This document shows positions 46,968 to 56,963 of a DNA stretch of 64,000 nt, piece after piece. Position 1 is the stretch's first letter. Every line of letters starts with the position of its first letter. The DNA comes from CAVTJX01 sp963735175 (GTDB taxonomy: Bacteria > Electryoneota > RPQS01): contig CAVTJX010000016.1 in assembly GCA_963735175.1 (NCBI GenBank), positions 372,001 to 436,000 on the forward strand, read 5' to 3'. The translations under genes were made by a program, and so were the position numbers. The notes under the pieces were generated by a model, which was not told the origin of the DNA, did no database searches, and saw nothing but the letters and a program-made list of their open reading frames with translations.

Positions 46968-48746
46968 TCAGGATTCCGGGGAAACTTGCCGAATGTGCAA
47001 ATCCGTCAAGAGCTGCGGATTGACCGGCGACGGGCAGCCATCCATCAGCGACTGGGCCAGATTGGTCTTCGGGAAGGCGATGACATCGCGGATCGAAGCC
47101 GCCGGTCAGACACATGATCGTGCGGTCGAGGCCGATGGCTAAACCGCCCATCGGCGGGGCTCCGTAGCGCAAAGCCTCGAGCAGGAAACCGAAACGAAGC
47201 TCTGCTTCCTCATCCGATATCTTCAGCATTTTAAAGACTTTAGCCTGCTGTACGGGATCGTGGATACGGATCGACCCGGAGATCAGCTCGCTGCCGTTCA
47301 TCACGAGGTCATACGAAGTAGAGCGCACATTCCACGGTTCTGTTTCCAGCAGATGATCATCCTCCGGCATCCAACCCGTGAAGGGATGGTGAGATGGGAA
47401 GCACTCGCCGGTTTCCTCATCCTGCTCGAACAGCGGGAAGTCGACGACCCAGAAGAGCGATGGATTTTCGTGCGAGTTCGGATCATACAGCTTGAAATGA
47501 TCCGCCAAGCTTCCGCCGCAGAACGCCTAAACCCTTTAGAATTGAAGACTTTTTGCCCACGGCGAGGAGCATTAAATCGCCCGGCTTTGCGCCCATTTGA
47601 TTGGCGACGGCCTTAAGGGTCTCGTCGGCGACTTTTCCGGCCAGAGCGCCGGCAAATCCATCGGGCGTAACCTTCACAGACAGAACACCTTGCAGACCCG
47701 AGGCGCGGGCGAGGTCTTCCACTTCGCCGATTTCCTTGCGCGACAGCCCGGCTTTGCCTTCTACACAGAGGCCAATGACCACGCCGCCTTCGGCCAGAGC
47801 GGCGGAAATGATGCGGAAATCGGTAACTTGTAACCTATCTGTCACGTTATGGAAGGGCAATCCGTACCGTAAATCGGGTTTGTCGCTGCCGTAGGTTTCC
47901 ATGACATGTTTGTAGGAAAGTCGTGGCAGCGGCGTTTTCAGTTCAGTGTCCCCATCCGGCCCGGAGAATCTTTGTAAACAGCCGTTCGGCGGTGCCAAAG
48001 ATCGTATCGCGGTCGGGGAAGCTGATCTCGACGTCCACTTGCGTGAACTCGGGCTGGCGGTCGGAGCGCAAGTCTTCGTCGCGGAAGCAGCGGACAATCT
48101 GGAAATAACGGTCCATTCCGGCAATCATCAGAATCTGCTTGTAGATCTGCGGCGATTGCGGCAGCGCATAAAATTGCCCAGGAAAAATACGGCTGGGAAC
48201 GAGATAATCGCGTGCCCCTTCCGGCGTACTCTTCACGAGGAACGGCGTTTCAATTTCCAGAAAGCCTTCGCCGGAGAAATGCTCGCGGACGATCGCCGCG
48301 ACTTTATGCCGAAGCACAAGAGTTTCCTGCATTTCGGGGCGGCGTAAATCGAGGTAGCGGTACTTGAGGCGCAGCTCTTCGGTGGCTTTGGCGGCATCGT
48401 CCAGTTGGAACGGCAGCGGCAGGCAGCGGTTAAGGACATTCAATGCCGTCACTTGCACCTCCACCTCGCCGGTGGACCGCTCGGCATTGACCATTCCCTC
48501 CGGGCGTGCGCGGACTACGCCGTCGAGTTCGATCACCCATTCCGCATGGAGTTCGTGCGCCAGGGCGGCGACAGTTGGAGTTTCTTCGGGATGGACAACG
48601 GCCTGCGTCTTGCCGTAGCGGTCGCGGAGATCGATGAAGATCAGGCCGCCGAAATCGCGGCTGCGCGCCACCCAGCCTTGCAGGTGAACGGTTTTGCCAA
48701 CATCGGATTTGCGGAGTTCACCGCAGGTGTGAGTGCGACGCGTCAT
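46968..48746 (-). CDS. aspS: Aspartyl-tRNA synthetase (three frame breaks)
   Basis: A bacterial-type class II synthetase of 592 residues after correction, the normal length. The N-terminal OB-fold binds the anticodon (VGKTVHLQGWVARSRDFGGL). Motif 2 is CFRDEDLRSDRQPEFTQVDV near residue 220, the flipping-loop region has IYKQILMIAGMDRYF, and motif 3 is MGGLAIGLDRTIMCL near residue 545. The bacterial GAD insertion lies between ~290 and ~410. Breaks are near 47945, 47500 and 47093; the last hides the conserved SIRDVIAFPKT stretch. The corrected end is TGA 46968. ATG 48746 gives the standard start. Whether it also charges tRNA-Asn cannot be judged. Confidence 0.93.
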
Positions 48747-48863
48747 AGGGAGAGGTTCGGAATGTTATGGATTCGTGATATAGTCAATGTGGTTAGTGGG
48801 AGTCGAAACAAAGCAAACTCCCACCCCCCCGTGCCCCCCCGCCAGCGGGGAGGGAAACAAGCA

Positions 48864-48889
48864 ACAGCACCGCCCGGGAGCGGTGCTGT
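48864..48889 (-). terminator. Terminator-like hairpin after the periplasmic repeat gene
   Basis: ACAGCACCGC (48864-48873) and GCGGTGCTGT (48880-48889) form a perfect 10-bp stem with a 6-base loop, followed on the minus strand by TGCTTGTTTCCC. It lies 53 bases after the stop at 48942; a C-rich run (48823-48840) follows before aspS. Confidence 0.55.
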
Positions 48890-48941
48890 GTGTCTCTGCC
48901 CGCCGGGGGCAGGGGGAATATGGGAATTTCTCCCTTAATAA

Positions 48942-50945
48942 TCAAGGCTTGCGGCGGCTGGCGGAGGGTAGCTCGTCGGGATTGCCGTAGGTTTTCGGAT
49001 CCAGCTTGGCGAGGCGGGCGGCAAGTTGGGCATTGAACGGGTGATCCACGTCGTGCCCGGTGGCGAACTCGTGCCAACGGACCAGGCCGGCGAATTCGGA
49101 GGAGGCGCCACGTTCCTGCAAACGCGCGAAGACGTTTGTGGAGAGCTGCCTCGGAATCGTCCTTCGGCTTGTTCAAGCGGTTGAGGCAGACCGCAAGGTT
49201 GTCCTGAAAATCGCGGCAGAGTTCCGCGTAATCATGATACGAATTGACGGTGAGACTGTCCCAGTAAGCCAGCGCGGTGGGCGGCAGGTAACTCTGCTGC
49301 AGTTGGCCATAAAGCTGCAGGAGCGCGCTTTGCAATCCGGCGGCGATTTCCGCGGCCTCGGCGAAATCCTGCTCGGCATCGTCGATCAGCGGCCCGGTGG
49401 AACTACCCTGAAAGCCGAAAGAAAAAGTCTGCGCAAGCTGTGAGGCACTAGCGGTGGCGGTGTTCAGCCGCTCATGGCACAGTGTGAAGAGTTCTTCAAT
49501 GACGGGCCGCAGCGGCACGTCGAGGGAGCGGCGCAGCACTTCCGCATTTTGCGCCAGCGGCATCGTCGCGCTTAAGGCGAGCGCCTGTGTCTTATAGGTC
49601 AAACCCTCTTCGAGCAGCGGCGCAACGGTGGTCGTGAGGTAAGCGATGCGTGCGTCTTTGCCTGCGGTGCCGGGCGTAATCGGCGGCGCTTTCCGCGAAA
49701 GTTCCAGCGCCCAGGCACATACGGCATCGCCTTCGCCCGCCGTCAATTCGAAAGCGCGAACGGATGCGTGACCGGCGACCTGCCTGGCTTCCGCCGATTC
49801 CTCATTGAGTTTGGCGCGCGTGTAGGCCTGCTTATAGAGCGCGATGGCCGACCCGTATTCGGTGATGGCCGGGCGGTAGGGCGCGACTCGCGTCGCAACG
49901 ACTTCGCCTAACGCACGACGAAAACCCGTCGCCAGCAAGGCCTCTGCAACACTGGCACGGACGTCACCCGACGCCTGCAACGCCTGCGGCGCAAGGGCGG
50001 GATCGGTGCGCATCACTTCCTGATACGCGTTCAGCAGCTCGTCGGCCTGCGCGCGGATCAATCCTTCGTCGGCAGATTCGCCGATGGCGGCAAGGCGTTC
50101 GAGTTCCCGTTTGGGCGCGGCCTGCAATTCCCACAGGGCGCGCGCGGCGGCGTGGACAACGTCACTGTGCGCGTATTCGGAAGCGCGGCGGTGCTTTTGA
50201 AAGGCGGTCCAGGCCAGCGAGTAATTGTTCGCGGGCGGCCGCCCTGTTGTTTGTCACGGCATAGACGTTGCGCAAGCTGCACGCGGGCCGGAATGGCTTG
50301 CGGGAGATTTTCGAAGCGACTCAGGAAGTTCTCCAGCGTCTTTTGCGCGAGCGGTGTGTCGTTCGCGGCGAGTGCGATTTCGCTCAAGGCCAGCAGCAAC
50401 GGCGCATCAGAAGGTCCGGCGGTGCATTGCGCCGCGAATTGCGCCCCGACGTTTAAAGCATTTTGCCACTGCTGCGCGGCACGATACGCTTCAAACGCCA
50501 GCGCATAGTAACGCGAAGCAGCGGGCGAGGTTCCCAGCGCGGAGGCAAAATATACGGCCAGTTCCACTCCGTCCAAGGGATTTTTTCCGCCGATCGTCAG
50601 GCGGTCCCAGGCCAGGTCGAAGGCCGCGGGTGCGGACGTGGAAAGCGGATATTCAATGACCACACGCCGGGCCAATGCGAGCGCGGCGTCACCGTGGTCG
50701 GAGACAATATCTATCTGCGCCGCCACGAGCAAGGCTTCGGGCACCAACGGCGAATCGGGATAGCGAGCGGCCAAACGCAACAGATCCTCCGTTGCCACAG
50801 TGCCTGCCGACCGATCGAGGGTTTTCGTGGTCAGGAGATGCTGCGCATTCGCAACCGCCTGCGGCAGCGAATCGACATCGGCCAGGCAAACTACCGGCAG
50901 CACAAGGCTGGCCAGTACCATCATCTTGAAAATTACACGCCACAT
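48942..50945 (-). CDS. Periplasmic TPR-like helical repeat protein (frame breaks)
   Basis: About 667 residues after correction. ATG 50945 opens a clear signal peptide (MMVLASLVLPVVCLA). The first ~270 residues look like TPR pairs of the YbgF/BamD style (RYPDSPLVPEALLVAAQID, then ALALARRVVIEYPLSTSAPA and QKTLENFLSRFENLPQAIPA). The rest is also helical and Ala/Leu-rich (ALQASGDVRASVAEALLAT, EQDFAEAAEIAAGLQSALLQ). No enzyme motif is seen. Breaks lie near 50235 and 49130; the corrected C-terminus ends DPKTYGNPDELPSAS and stops at TGA 48942. It may act in envelope assembly or as a scaffold. The gene stands alone between the 144-bp repeat element and aspS. Confidence 0.65.
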
Positions 50946-51063
50946 AGATTCACCGGTACGGTTGGAAACGGGATCGGTCTCACTATGTGTAAGGCAAACG
51001 GCGGGCCGCGAAGCAAACGATGAACGATGAAGGCGGAGGCGGGGTCCATTGAAATGGGCTACT

Positions 51064-51207
51064 CCGAGCGGGGTCTGACATTGCGATCGCCTAACGACAT
51101 GAGGAGACCAGGACCCAGCCGTAATGCTCGCAGCCAAGACACCAGGTTCCGGCGGGGTCCTGTTTGTACCCACGCCTTTGTCCGTGGCGACGTTAGACCC
51201 CGCTCGG
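51064..51207. mobile_element. 144-bp element with 13-bp terminal inverted repeats (MITE-like or structured)
   Basis: CCGAGCGGGGTCT (51064-51076) and AGACCCCGCTCGG (51195-51207) are perfect inverted ends, with weaker similarity continuing inward (CTGAC / GTTAG). Inside are a long imperfect stem (CAGGACCC/GGGTCCTG plus GCCG/CGGC, 51109-51162) and a small hairpin (CCACG/CGTGG, 51170-51187), so either strand could fold into a junction. No transposase is near and no clear target duplication flanks it. It could be a MITE, a REP-like element or a structured RNA. Confidence 0.5.
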
Positions 51208-51231
51208 CGAACGCTATGAGCACGGCAGTGA

Positions 51232-51266
51232 CAAAAAGAGCGGACGCACTGTTAGGTGCGTCCGCT
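51232..51266 (-). terminator. Terminator of the ATP synthase operon
   Basis: AGCGGACGCAC (51239-51249) and GTGCGTCCGCT (51256-51266) form a perfect 11-bp stem with a 6-base loop, followed on the minus strand by CTTTTTGTC. It lies 25 bases after the atpC stop. Confidence 0.85.
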
Positions 51267-51290
51267 GGGACGGTCGGAAGGATCGGCAGG

Positions 51291-51695
51291 CTATTTGGTC
51301 TCGCCGAACTGGATGACGGCGACGGCTTTTTCGAGAGCCGTGCGAGCTTCCTCTTCGGCCTCGGGAGTCGTCGCTTCAGCCACCATTTTCAAGGCGCGGT
51401 CGCGGGCCTGACGGGCACGCTCGAGATCGATGTCCTCGTGGCGCATCGCGGACTCGGCCAGCACGACGGCGCGGTTGGAGTGAACCTCGAAGAAGCCGCC
51501 GGTGACGACGAAGTCGAAGCTCTCGTCGGGATCATCGACGCGCAACCGGCCGGGCCGGAGCGCGGCCATCAGCGGTGCGTGATCGGCCAGTACGCCGAAA
51601 TCGCCATCGACGCCCGGAGCGCGGACGTGGATGATCTCGCCCGAGAAAAACGGGCCGGCGGGCGTGACGATCTCGATGGAGAAGGTTTTTGCCAT
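51291..51695 (-). CDS. atpC: ATP synthase epsilon subunit
   Basis: An unbroken 134-residue subunit of the F1 central stalk that couples rotation and inhibits ATP hydrolysis. The N-terminal beta sandwich shows FSIEIVTPAGPFFSGEIIHV, APGVDGDFGVLADHAPLMAA and LRPGRLRV, all typical; the VTGGFFEVHSNRAVVLAE strand follows. The C-terminal helical hairpin (ERARQARDRALKMVAEATT, then EEEARTALEKAVAVIQF) is complete. It starts 3 bases after the atpD stop and ends the operon just before the intrinsic terminator. Confidence 0.95.
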   Translation of the reverse strand: MAKTFSIEIVTPAGPFFSGEIIHVRAPGVDGDFGVLADHAPLMAALRPGRLRVDDPDESFDFVVTGGFFEVHSNRAVVLAESAMRHEDIDLERARQARDRALKMVAEATTPEAEEEARTALEKAVAVIQFGETK

Positions 51696-51698
51696 AGG

Positions 51699-53172
51699 TT
51701 ATTTGCCGCGCTGGCTCTCGAACTCTTTCAGCACGTCCTCGATGCCGCCCTTCATGTAGAACATGCCTTCGGGGATATGGTCAAATTCGCCTTCGAGAAT
51801 ACCCTTAAAACCACGGACGGTGTCCTTGATCTTTACATACACACCGGGACGGCCCGTGAATGCCTCAGCCACGTGGAACGGCTGGGAGAGGAACTTCTGC
51901 AGCTTGCGGGCGCGGTCAACGGTCTGCTTGTCCTCGTCGGAAAGTTCATCCATACCGAGAATGGCGATGATGTCCTGCAGTTCCTTGTAGCGCTGCAGCG
52001 TCATCTGCACGCGGCGGGCGGTGTTGTAATGCTCATCGCCGACCACCAACGGATCGAGAATCCGCGAGGTCGAGTCGAGCGGATCCACGGCGGGGTAAAT
52101 GCCGAGCTTCGGAAATCTTGCGCGAGAGCACGGTGGTCGCGTCGAGGTGGGCGAAGGTCGTCGCCGGGGCGGGGTCGGTGAGGTCGTCGGCGGGGACGTA
52201 AATCGCCTGCACCGAGGTGATCGAGCCCTTCTTGGTGGAGGTGATACGTTCCTGCAGCGCGCCCATTTCCGTGGCCAGCGTCGGCTGGTAGCCCACGGCG
52301 GACGGCATGCGGCCGAGCAACGCCGAGACTTCCGAGCCCGCCTGCGTGAAGCGGAAAATGTTGTCGATGAAGAGCAGCACGTCCTTGCCCTGCTCGTCGC
52401 GGAAATATTCCGCCAGCGTGAGGCCGGTAAGGGCGACGCGCGAACGCGAGCCCGGCGGCTCATTCATCTGCCCGAAAACGAAGGCGACCTTGGATTCGAG
52501 CAGCGCGGCGCGATCCACGGTCTCCATGCGGAAGGACTTGTGGTCAAAGCTCTTGCCGTAGTTAACGACGCCGGAATCCACCATTTCCCGCAGCAGGTCA
52601 TTGCCTTCGCGCGTGCGTTCGCCAACGCCGGCGAATACGGAAAGACCTGAGTGCGCCTTGGCGATGTTGTTGATCAGCTCCTGTACAATGACGGTTTTGC
52701 CGACGCCGGCGCCGCCAAAGAGTCCGATCTTGCCGCCGCGGGCAAAGGGCTGGATGAGGTCGATGACCTTGATGCCGGTCTCGAGAATTTCGGAACTCGT
52801 ATCGAGTTCGATGAGCGGCGGCGCGGGACGGTGAATCGGCAGATGGTGCGGCGATTTAATTTCACCGAGACCGTCGACGGGTTCGCCCACGACGTTCATG
52901 ATGCGGCCCAGCGTAGCCTCGCCCACGGGCACGGTGATCGGCGCACCGGTGCTGACGACTTCGGCGCCGCGCGGCAGGCCTTCGGTGGGGTCCATCGACA
53001 CGGTGCGCACGGTGTTGTCGCCGAGATGCTGCTGAACCTCGAGCGTGAGGAAGCTGCCGCCGTCACGCGGCACGTGGAGCGCGGTATACAGTGGCGGCAG
53101 TTCGCCATCGTTGAATTCGACGTCGACCACCACACCGATGATCTGCTTGACAGTGCCTTTGCCTTTGTTCAT
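51699..53172 (-). CDS. atpD: ATP synthase beta subunit (frame broken near 52108)
   Basis: The catalytic F1 subunit, about 491 residues. Walker A is GLFGGAGVGKTVIVQELI near residue 160; GERTREGNDL carries the catalytic Glu; Walker B is KDVLLFIDNIFRFTQAGSE, followed by SALLGRMPSAVGYQPTLATE (DELSEED-type text appears as MDELSDEDKQTV near residue 400). An extra A near 52108 breaks the frame between VLSRKISE and LGIYPAVDPLDS; the net length is 3n+1. ATG 53172 starts the standard N-terminus. It is separated from atpG by the NYN and HEAT genes plus a 176-base gap with two short repeats, an uncommon arrangement. Confidence 0.95.
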
Positions 53173-53216
53173 GGAGAAGGAAGCCTATCTTGAAATGGTC
53201 CAATGTCGAGATTACG

Positions 53217-53292
53217 GATTCCGGGCAGGTCCGGCGACCTGCCTCGGCGGCCAGGGACGATTCCGGGCAGGGCGCGGACGACCTGCCTCGGC
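53217..53292. repeat. Two tandem copies of a 32-34-base palindromic repeat
   Basis: Copy 1 (53217-53248) and copy 2 (53259-53292) both read GATTCCGGGCAGG, a short variable middle, then CGACCTGCCTCGGC. In each the GGCAGG and CCTGCC halves can pair. They lie in the 176-base gap upstream of atpD, separated by 10 bases; they could affect atpD expression or be remnants of a repeat family. Confidence 0.65.
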
Positions 53293-53348
53293 AAAGGCGC
53301 GGAAGAAGAAGATTTCATCCCCCCTTTGCTCCCCGTCAACGGGGGAAA

Positions 53349-54128
53349 TTATAAGCGGGCGAGGAGGGCGGTCTTGCGCTCGGGAAGGCGGTTGGCGAAG
53401 GGATGCTCGAGTACAAAGTGAAACGTCTCGCGGCCGTACCCGGAGATGGTTTCGAGGGACGCTTCGAGGTACTCGAACACGGCGGCGGGATCGGCGCGGC
53501 CGAGCGCGCGCAGCGCGGCGGCGTGGCTGCGGCGGACGTATTCGAGATCGTCTTCGAGCAGCGGATCGAGTAGATCGAGCAGGATTCCGCGGAAGTCGGC
53601 GTGCCGCGCGGCGTAGCCGAGCAATGCCTGCGAAGCCGCGCGGCGCAGGAGATAATCTTCATCGCCCACCCAACCGCGGACGACGTCGGTGACGTAGCCG
53701 AGATGGAAGTCTACCGCGCCGTCGCCGGTTTCCAGCGTGTCAAAGGCGTGGGCGGCGAGGTCGCGCACTTCCCAGTCGTCGTCGCGCACCATGTGCCGGA
53801 CGGTGTCGACCCAGATGGCGGGTTGGAAACGCGCCAGCCGGTGAATGACAGCGACAGCCACGCCGCGCACTGATCGGACCGAAGACGACACGAGGCGCAG
53901 CGTGATTTCGATGGCCAGGCCGGGCAGTCGTTCGAGAGGCTCACCGAGCGCATCCCCCAGCGCCAGCACCGGCGCGGCCGGATAGAGTGGCAGGCCGGCG
54001 AGCAGATCGTCAAACTTCTCGAGGGCATCCTCAAGCGCCAGCGAGCCGTGTTGCACATCGGTGAGCAGGCCGAGCACGTTCTCGCGCAGCGGATCGGCGG
54101 GCGCAGGGGAATGCTGAGGTTCAGGCAC
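53349..54128 (-). CDS. HEAT-repeat protein
   Basis: An unbroken 259-residue protein made of helical pairs of the HEAT/PBS-lyase kind: VRSVRGVAVAVIHRLARFQP, WEVRDLAAHAFDTLETG, YLLRRAASQALLGYAARH and YVRRSHAAALRALGRADP each show the Arg-x-x-Ala-hydrophobic pattern, with an acidic cap before them (DDDWE, GDEDY, EDDLE). No signal peptide or membrane segment is seen, so it is probably cytoplasmic and a protein-binding scaffold. The ATG at 54128 overlaps the NYN gene's end by 8 bases. Its position between atpG and atpD is odd; no known role in ATP synthase assembly is implied by the sequence. Confidence 0.72.
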   Translation of the reverse strand: MPEPQHSPAPADPLRENVLGLLTDVQHGSLALEDALEKFDDLLAGLPLYPAAPVLALGDALGEPLERLPGLAIEITLRLVSSSVRSVRGVAVAVIHRLARFQPAIWVDTVRHMVRDDDWEVRDLAAHAFDTLETGDGAVDFHLGYVTDVVRGWVGDEDYLLRRAASQALLGYAARHADFRGILLDLLDPLLEDDLEYVRRSHAAALRALGRADPAAVFEYLEASLETISGYGRETFHFVLEHPFANRLPERKTALLARL

Positions 54129-54726
54129 CGCTGGAGGGATCGTTCGAGGTCACGCGCGATTCAGGCGCCACCTGTGGAGTGGCTACCGGCGGCGGCTGGC
54201 GGTCAGTACGTTCGATGCGGTCGCGCAAATCCTGCAGGTCTACAAAGTGTGAGCCGACAGCCATGCGCAATTCGGCGGCGATCCAGTTTTGCGTAGAGAC
54301 GACGCAGATTTCCTTGCCGCGCGAGCGCAACAGTTCGAGGGCGCGTTCGAAGTCGCCGTCACCGGAAAGCAGCACCGCCTTATCAAAGTTCTCAACGGTG
54401 TTGAACATGTCCATGACGATTTCGACGTCGAGGTTGGCCTTTTGCGTGGTCTCGCCCGTTTCGGCGTCGTAAATCGTCTTGAGGCCCTTGGTGCGCACCA
54501 CGTACCCCGCGTAGGCGAGGAAGCGCACGAAGTTTTCGTCGCGCGGGTCGGGCGGCTGCTTCAGCCCCATGTACCAGTAGGCGTCGGTAAGTTCGTCGTC
54601 GGCGCGCAGGACCTTAAGCAGCTTGGCGGGATCGAAGAACCAGCCCAGACCTTTTTTTTGTGTGTAAAACATGTTGGCGCCGTCCACGAATATGGAGACG
54701 CGTTTCTTTCCGCCAAAGTACGCCAT
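54121..54726 (-). CDS. NYN/LabA-like (DUF88) PIN-fold protein
   Basis: An unbroken 201-residue protein of the NYN (PIN-like nuclease) fold. The first acidic residue is in RVSIFVDGANMFYTQKKGLG, a second acidic site lies in KANLDVEIVMDMF, and a third in VLLSGDGDFERALELLRSRG, followed by ICVVSTQNWIAAELRMA; these form the usual metal-binding set. The last ~35 residues are Pro/Ser-rich and probably disordered. The family may degrade or process RNA, but the substrate is unknown. It starts 141 bases after the atpG stop, with no promoter recognised, and overlaps the HEAT gene, so the two are likely a unit inside the atp operon. Confidence 0.82.
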   Translation of the reverse strand: MAYFGGKKRVSIFVDGANMFYTQKKGLGWFFDPAKLLKVLRADDELTDAYWYMGLKQPPDPRDENFVRFLAYAGYVVRTKGLKTIYDAETGETTQKANLDVEIVMDMFNTVENFDKAVLLSGDGDFERALELLRSRGKEICVVSTQNWIAAELRMAVGSHFVDLQDLRDRIERTDRQPPPVATPQVAPESRVTSNDPSSGA

Positions 54727-54867
54727 TTTAGCTCACGTCCTTCTCGGGTGTAAGTACAATCATTGATGTCGGCGCAGCGATACGTTATTCAGAGTGAGAT
54801 CGGGGCGCTTGGATGCAGGCAGGGAGTAACGAAAGAGATGTCGCGGCAATCCGCGTGGAAATCCGCA

Positions 54868-55726
54868 TCAGCGCAGGCTTTCGGCACCCGACACGACTTC
54901 GAGAATCTCGCGGGTGATGGCGGCCTGCCGGGCCTTGTTGTAAGTAAGCGTGAGCGATTCGATCAGGTCTTGCGCGTTGCGCGTGGCGTTTTCCATGGCG
55001 GTCATGCGCGCGCCCATTTCGGCAGCGTAGGATTCCAGCAGAATGCGCCAGACCTGGATCTTCACATAGAGCGGCAGAATCGTCTCGAGAATCTTCAGCT
55101 CGGACGGTTCGTAGATGATGTCGGCGGTGTAGTCGTGTTCGTCGTGCGGGTCGGGGACGATGGGCAGAAGCTGCTCGACGACGACGTTCTGCTGGATGGC
55201 GGATTTGAATTCGTTGTAGACGACAAAGACGCGGTCAAAATCGTGTTCGCAGAAGCGGTCGATGACGCTCTGGCCGAGGCGCACGGCGTGAGCGAATTCG
55301 AGGTGGTTGAAGAATCCGGACATGCGCTCGCTGATCTCAACGCCACGGCGGGTGTAGAATTCCGTTCCGCGCCGACCCACGGTGAGGAGGTGGATGTCGA
55401 AGGCCGTGTGCTCGTCCATCAGGCGCTGGGCGCGGCGGATGATATTGCCGTTGAAAGCGCCGGCCAAACCGCGGTCGCCGGTAACGACGATGATGCCGAC
55501 GGACTTCGGCTCGTGCAGGTGGAGCAGCGGATGATGCTCGCGGTTCGACGCGGGTGGCCAATTCGCGGATGACTTCGCGCAGGCGGAGCGCATAGGGGCG
55601 GGCATGGACGATGTTTTCCTGGGCGCGCTTAAGCCGCGCCGCGGCCACCATCTTCATCACGCGGGTGATCTGCTGCGTCGATTGAATACTGCGAATTCGC
55701 GTCTTAATCGCTTTCAGACCGGGCAT
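54868..55726 (-). CDS. atpG: ATP synthase gamma subunit (frame broken near 55550)
   Basis: The F1 rotor shaft subunit, about 286 residues. The N-terminal coiled-coil reads LKAIKTRIRSIQSTQQITRV and KMVAAARLKRAQE, the conserved start. The centre has GIIVVTGDRGLAGAFNGNII. The C-terminal helix ends AMENATRNAQDLIESLTLTY and NKARQAAITREILEVVSGAE, as in nearly all homologues. An extra base near 55550 breaks the frame in the variable linker. It starts 15 bases after the stop of the first GT87-type gene (55742) rather than after atpA, because three membrane glycosyltransferase genes intervene. Confidence 0.94.
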
Positions 55727-55741
55727 TCAGCACTCCAGAAG

Positions 55742-56963
55742 TCACACCGCGGCGGGATCGATTTTCCGCGCGCGCCAGTGAACGATGATCAGCAGACAGA
55801 ACAACAGAAGATTACCCAGCAACGGGAAGGAGGCAATAAAGCGGCCGACACCGGCGTCGGCGGCGAGGGGCGTCCAGTTGACGACGATGAGCAGCGTCGA
55901 CGCCGCCAGCAGGCCGGATTCGAAAAGATCCCGCGGCTTCGCCCACAGCCAGGCGACGGCGGGCAGCAGCAGTACGAGATGATGTTCCCAGGAAATGGGC
56001 AGCGCCAGCAGCGCCGCGGAAAACCACAGCCCGGTGGAAGCCAGAAGCGGCGCCCGGCGGCAGTGCCACTGGAAATGCGCCGCCGTGGCTAGTACCAGCG
56101 CCGCGATGATGCGGCCAAGCAGCGTGAGACTCGCCCGATGTCCGAAGCCGTAATCGAGCACGGGCAGGTCGGTGATCACCCGCACGATTCCGGCCATGAC
56201 GCTTTGGTTGCCCACGTAGGCGGTCTGGGCTACTCCGAGCGTCGTCAGCAGGTTCCAGTAGTCGCGATGCGCGCCCAGTCCCACAACGGCGAGCGACAGG
56301 GTGAATAAAGTCGCGAACACGACGGCCGTCAGGATCGCTACGCGGAAGCGGCGGCGAAAGATATCCGTCAGCGTCGCCAGCAGGACAAAGGGCTTGAAGA
56401 GCGCGGCGACGGCTAATCCGACAGCGGCGAGCCACGTCTTCCCCACCTGGCCCGCAAGTATTCCACCCCAGGCGAGGAACGCGATGAGGATGGTCGTCTG
56501 CCCGAGGGAAACGGCGCGAGCTACGGGGTAACTGCCGATAACGAGCGCGGTCAACAGTATGTACGAGGGACGCGAGATATTCGCCGTGACCACAAGCAAG
56601 CGCGCAATGAGCAGAATGAACAGCGCCAGCAGTCCGAATTGCACAGCCGCCCATACCAGTCGCCAGACTTCGGGATTCGCCCGCGCCATCGGCACAGCCA
56701 GCCACGGGATCAGCGGCGGGTAGAAGCACCAGTTGGGCTCGCCCGGCGAATTCAGCAGCGCGAGATTCGCTTCGTGATGGCGCACCCAGGCGGCGTTGTT
56801 CGCGAAGTCGCTTGCCCGGATAAAGCAGCGACACGTCACCGCGCGACAGATCGAGGGCCAAGGTCTGGATGGAAAGCAGGTCCGCATTGCCGGGCGGCAG
56901 CGCCACAAGGACAAACTGCCCAGCGGCAAGGATCAGCAACAGCCAGTCACGCAGCGGTCGCAC
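55742..56963 (-). CDS. GT87-type (DUF2029) membrane glycosyltransferase, copy 1 (one frame break)
   Basis: About 407 residues with ten or so membrane helices, typical of GT-C fold DUF2029 mannosyltransferase-like proteins that use polyprenyl-phosphate sugars. The N-terminal loop after helix 1 reads NADLLSIQTLALDLSRGDVS; the family's PPL segment is seen as WCFYPPLIPWLAVPMA; AVSLGQTTILIAFLAW and PISWEHHLVLLLPAVAW match the conserved inner segments of the family. An extra base near 56815 shifts the frame; the GTG start at 56963 overlaps copy 2 by 17 bases. It is the last of three related genes inserted between atpA and atpG. The acceptor is unknown. Confidence 0.75.

Larger units (their letters stand above)
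50946..51290. other. Intergenic region between atpC and the TPR gene
   Basis: 345 bases that contain the atp operon terminator (51232-51266) and a 144-bp element with inverted ends (51064-51207). Between 50946 and 51063 I see no clear promoter box pair. Confidence 0.6.

Noticed and set aside
51064..51207. tRNA, 6S RNA or SRP RNA in the structured element
   Set aside because: No T-arm, anticodon pattern, SRP tetraloop region or 6S bubble could be recognised; only generic stems are seen.
51027..52181. Plus-strand open frame crossing the 144-bp element and running antisense to atpC/atpD
   Set aside because: It lies opposite conserved ATP synthase genes; only the element part might be of interest, and as DNA rather than as protein.
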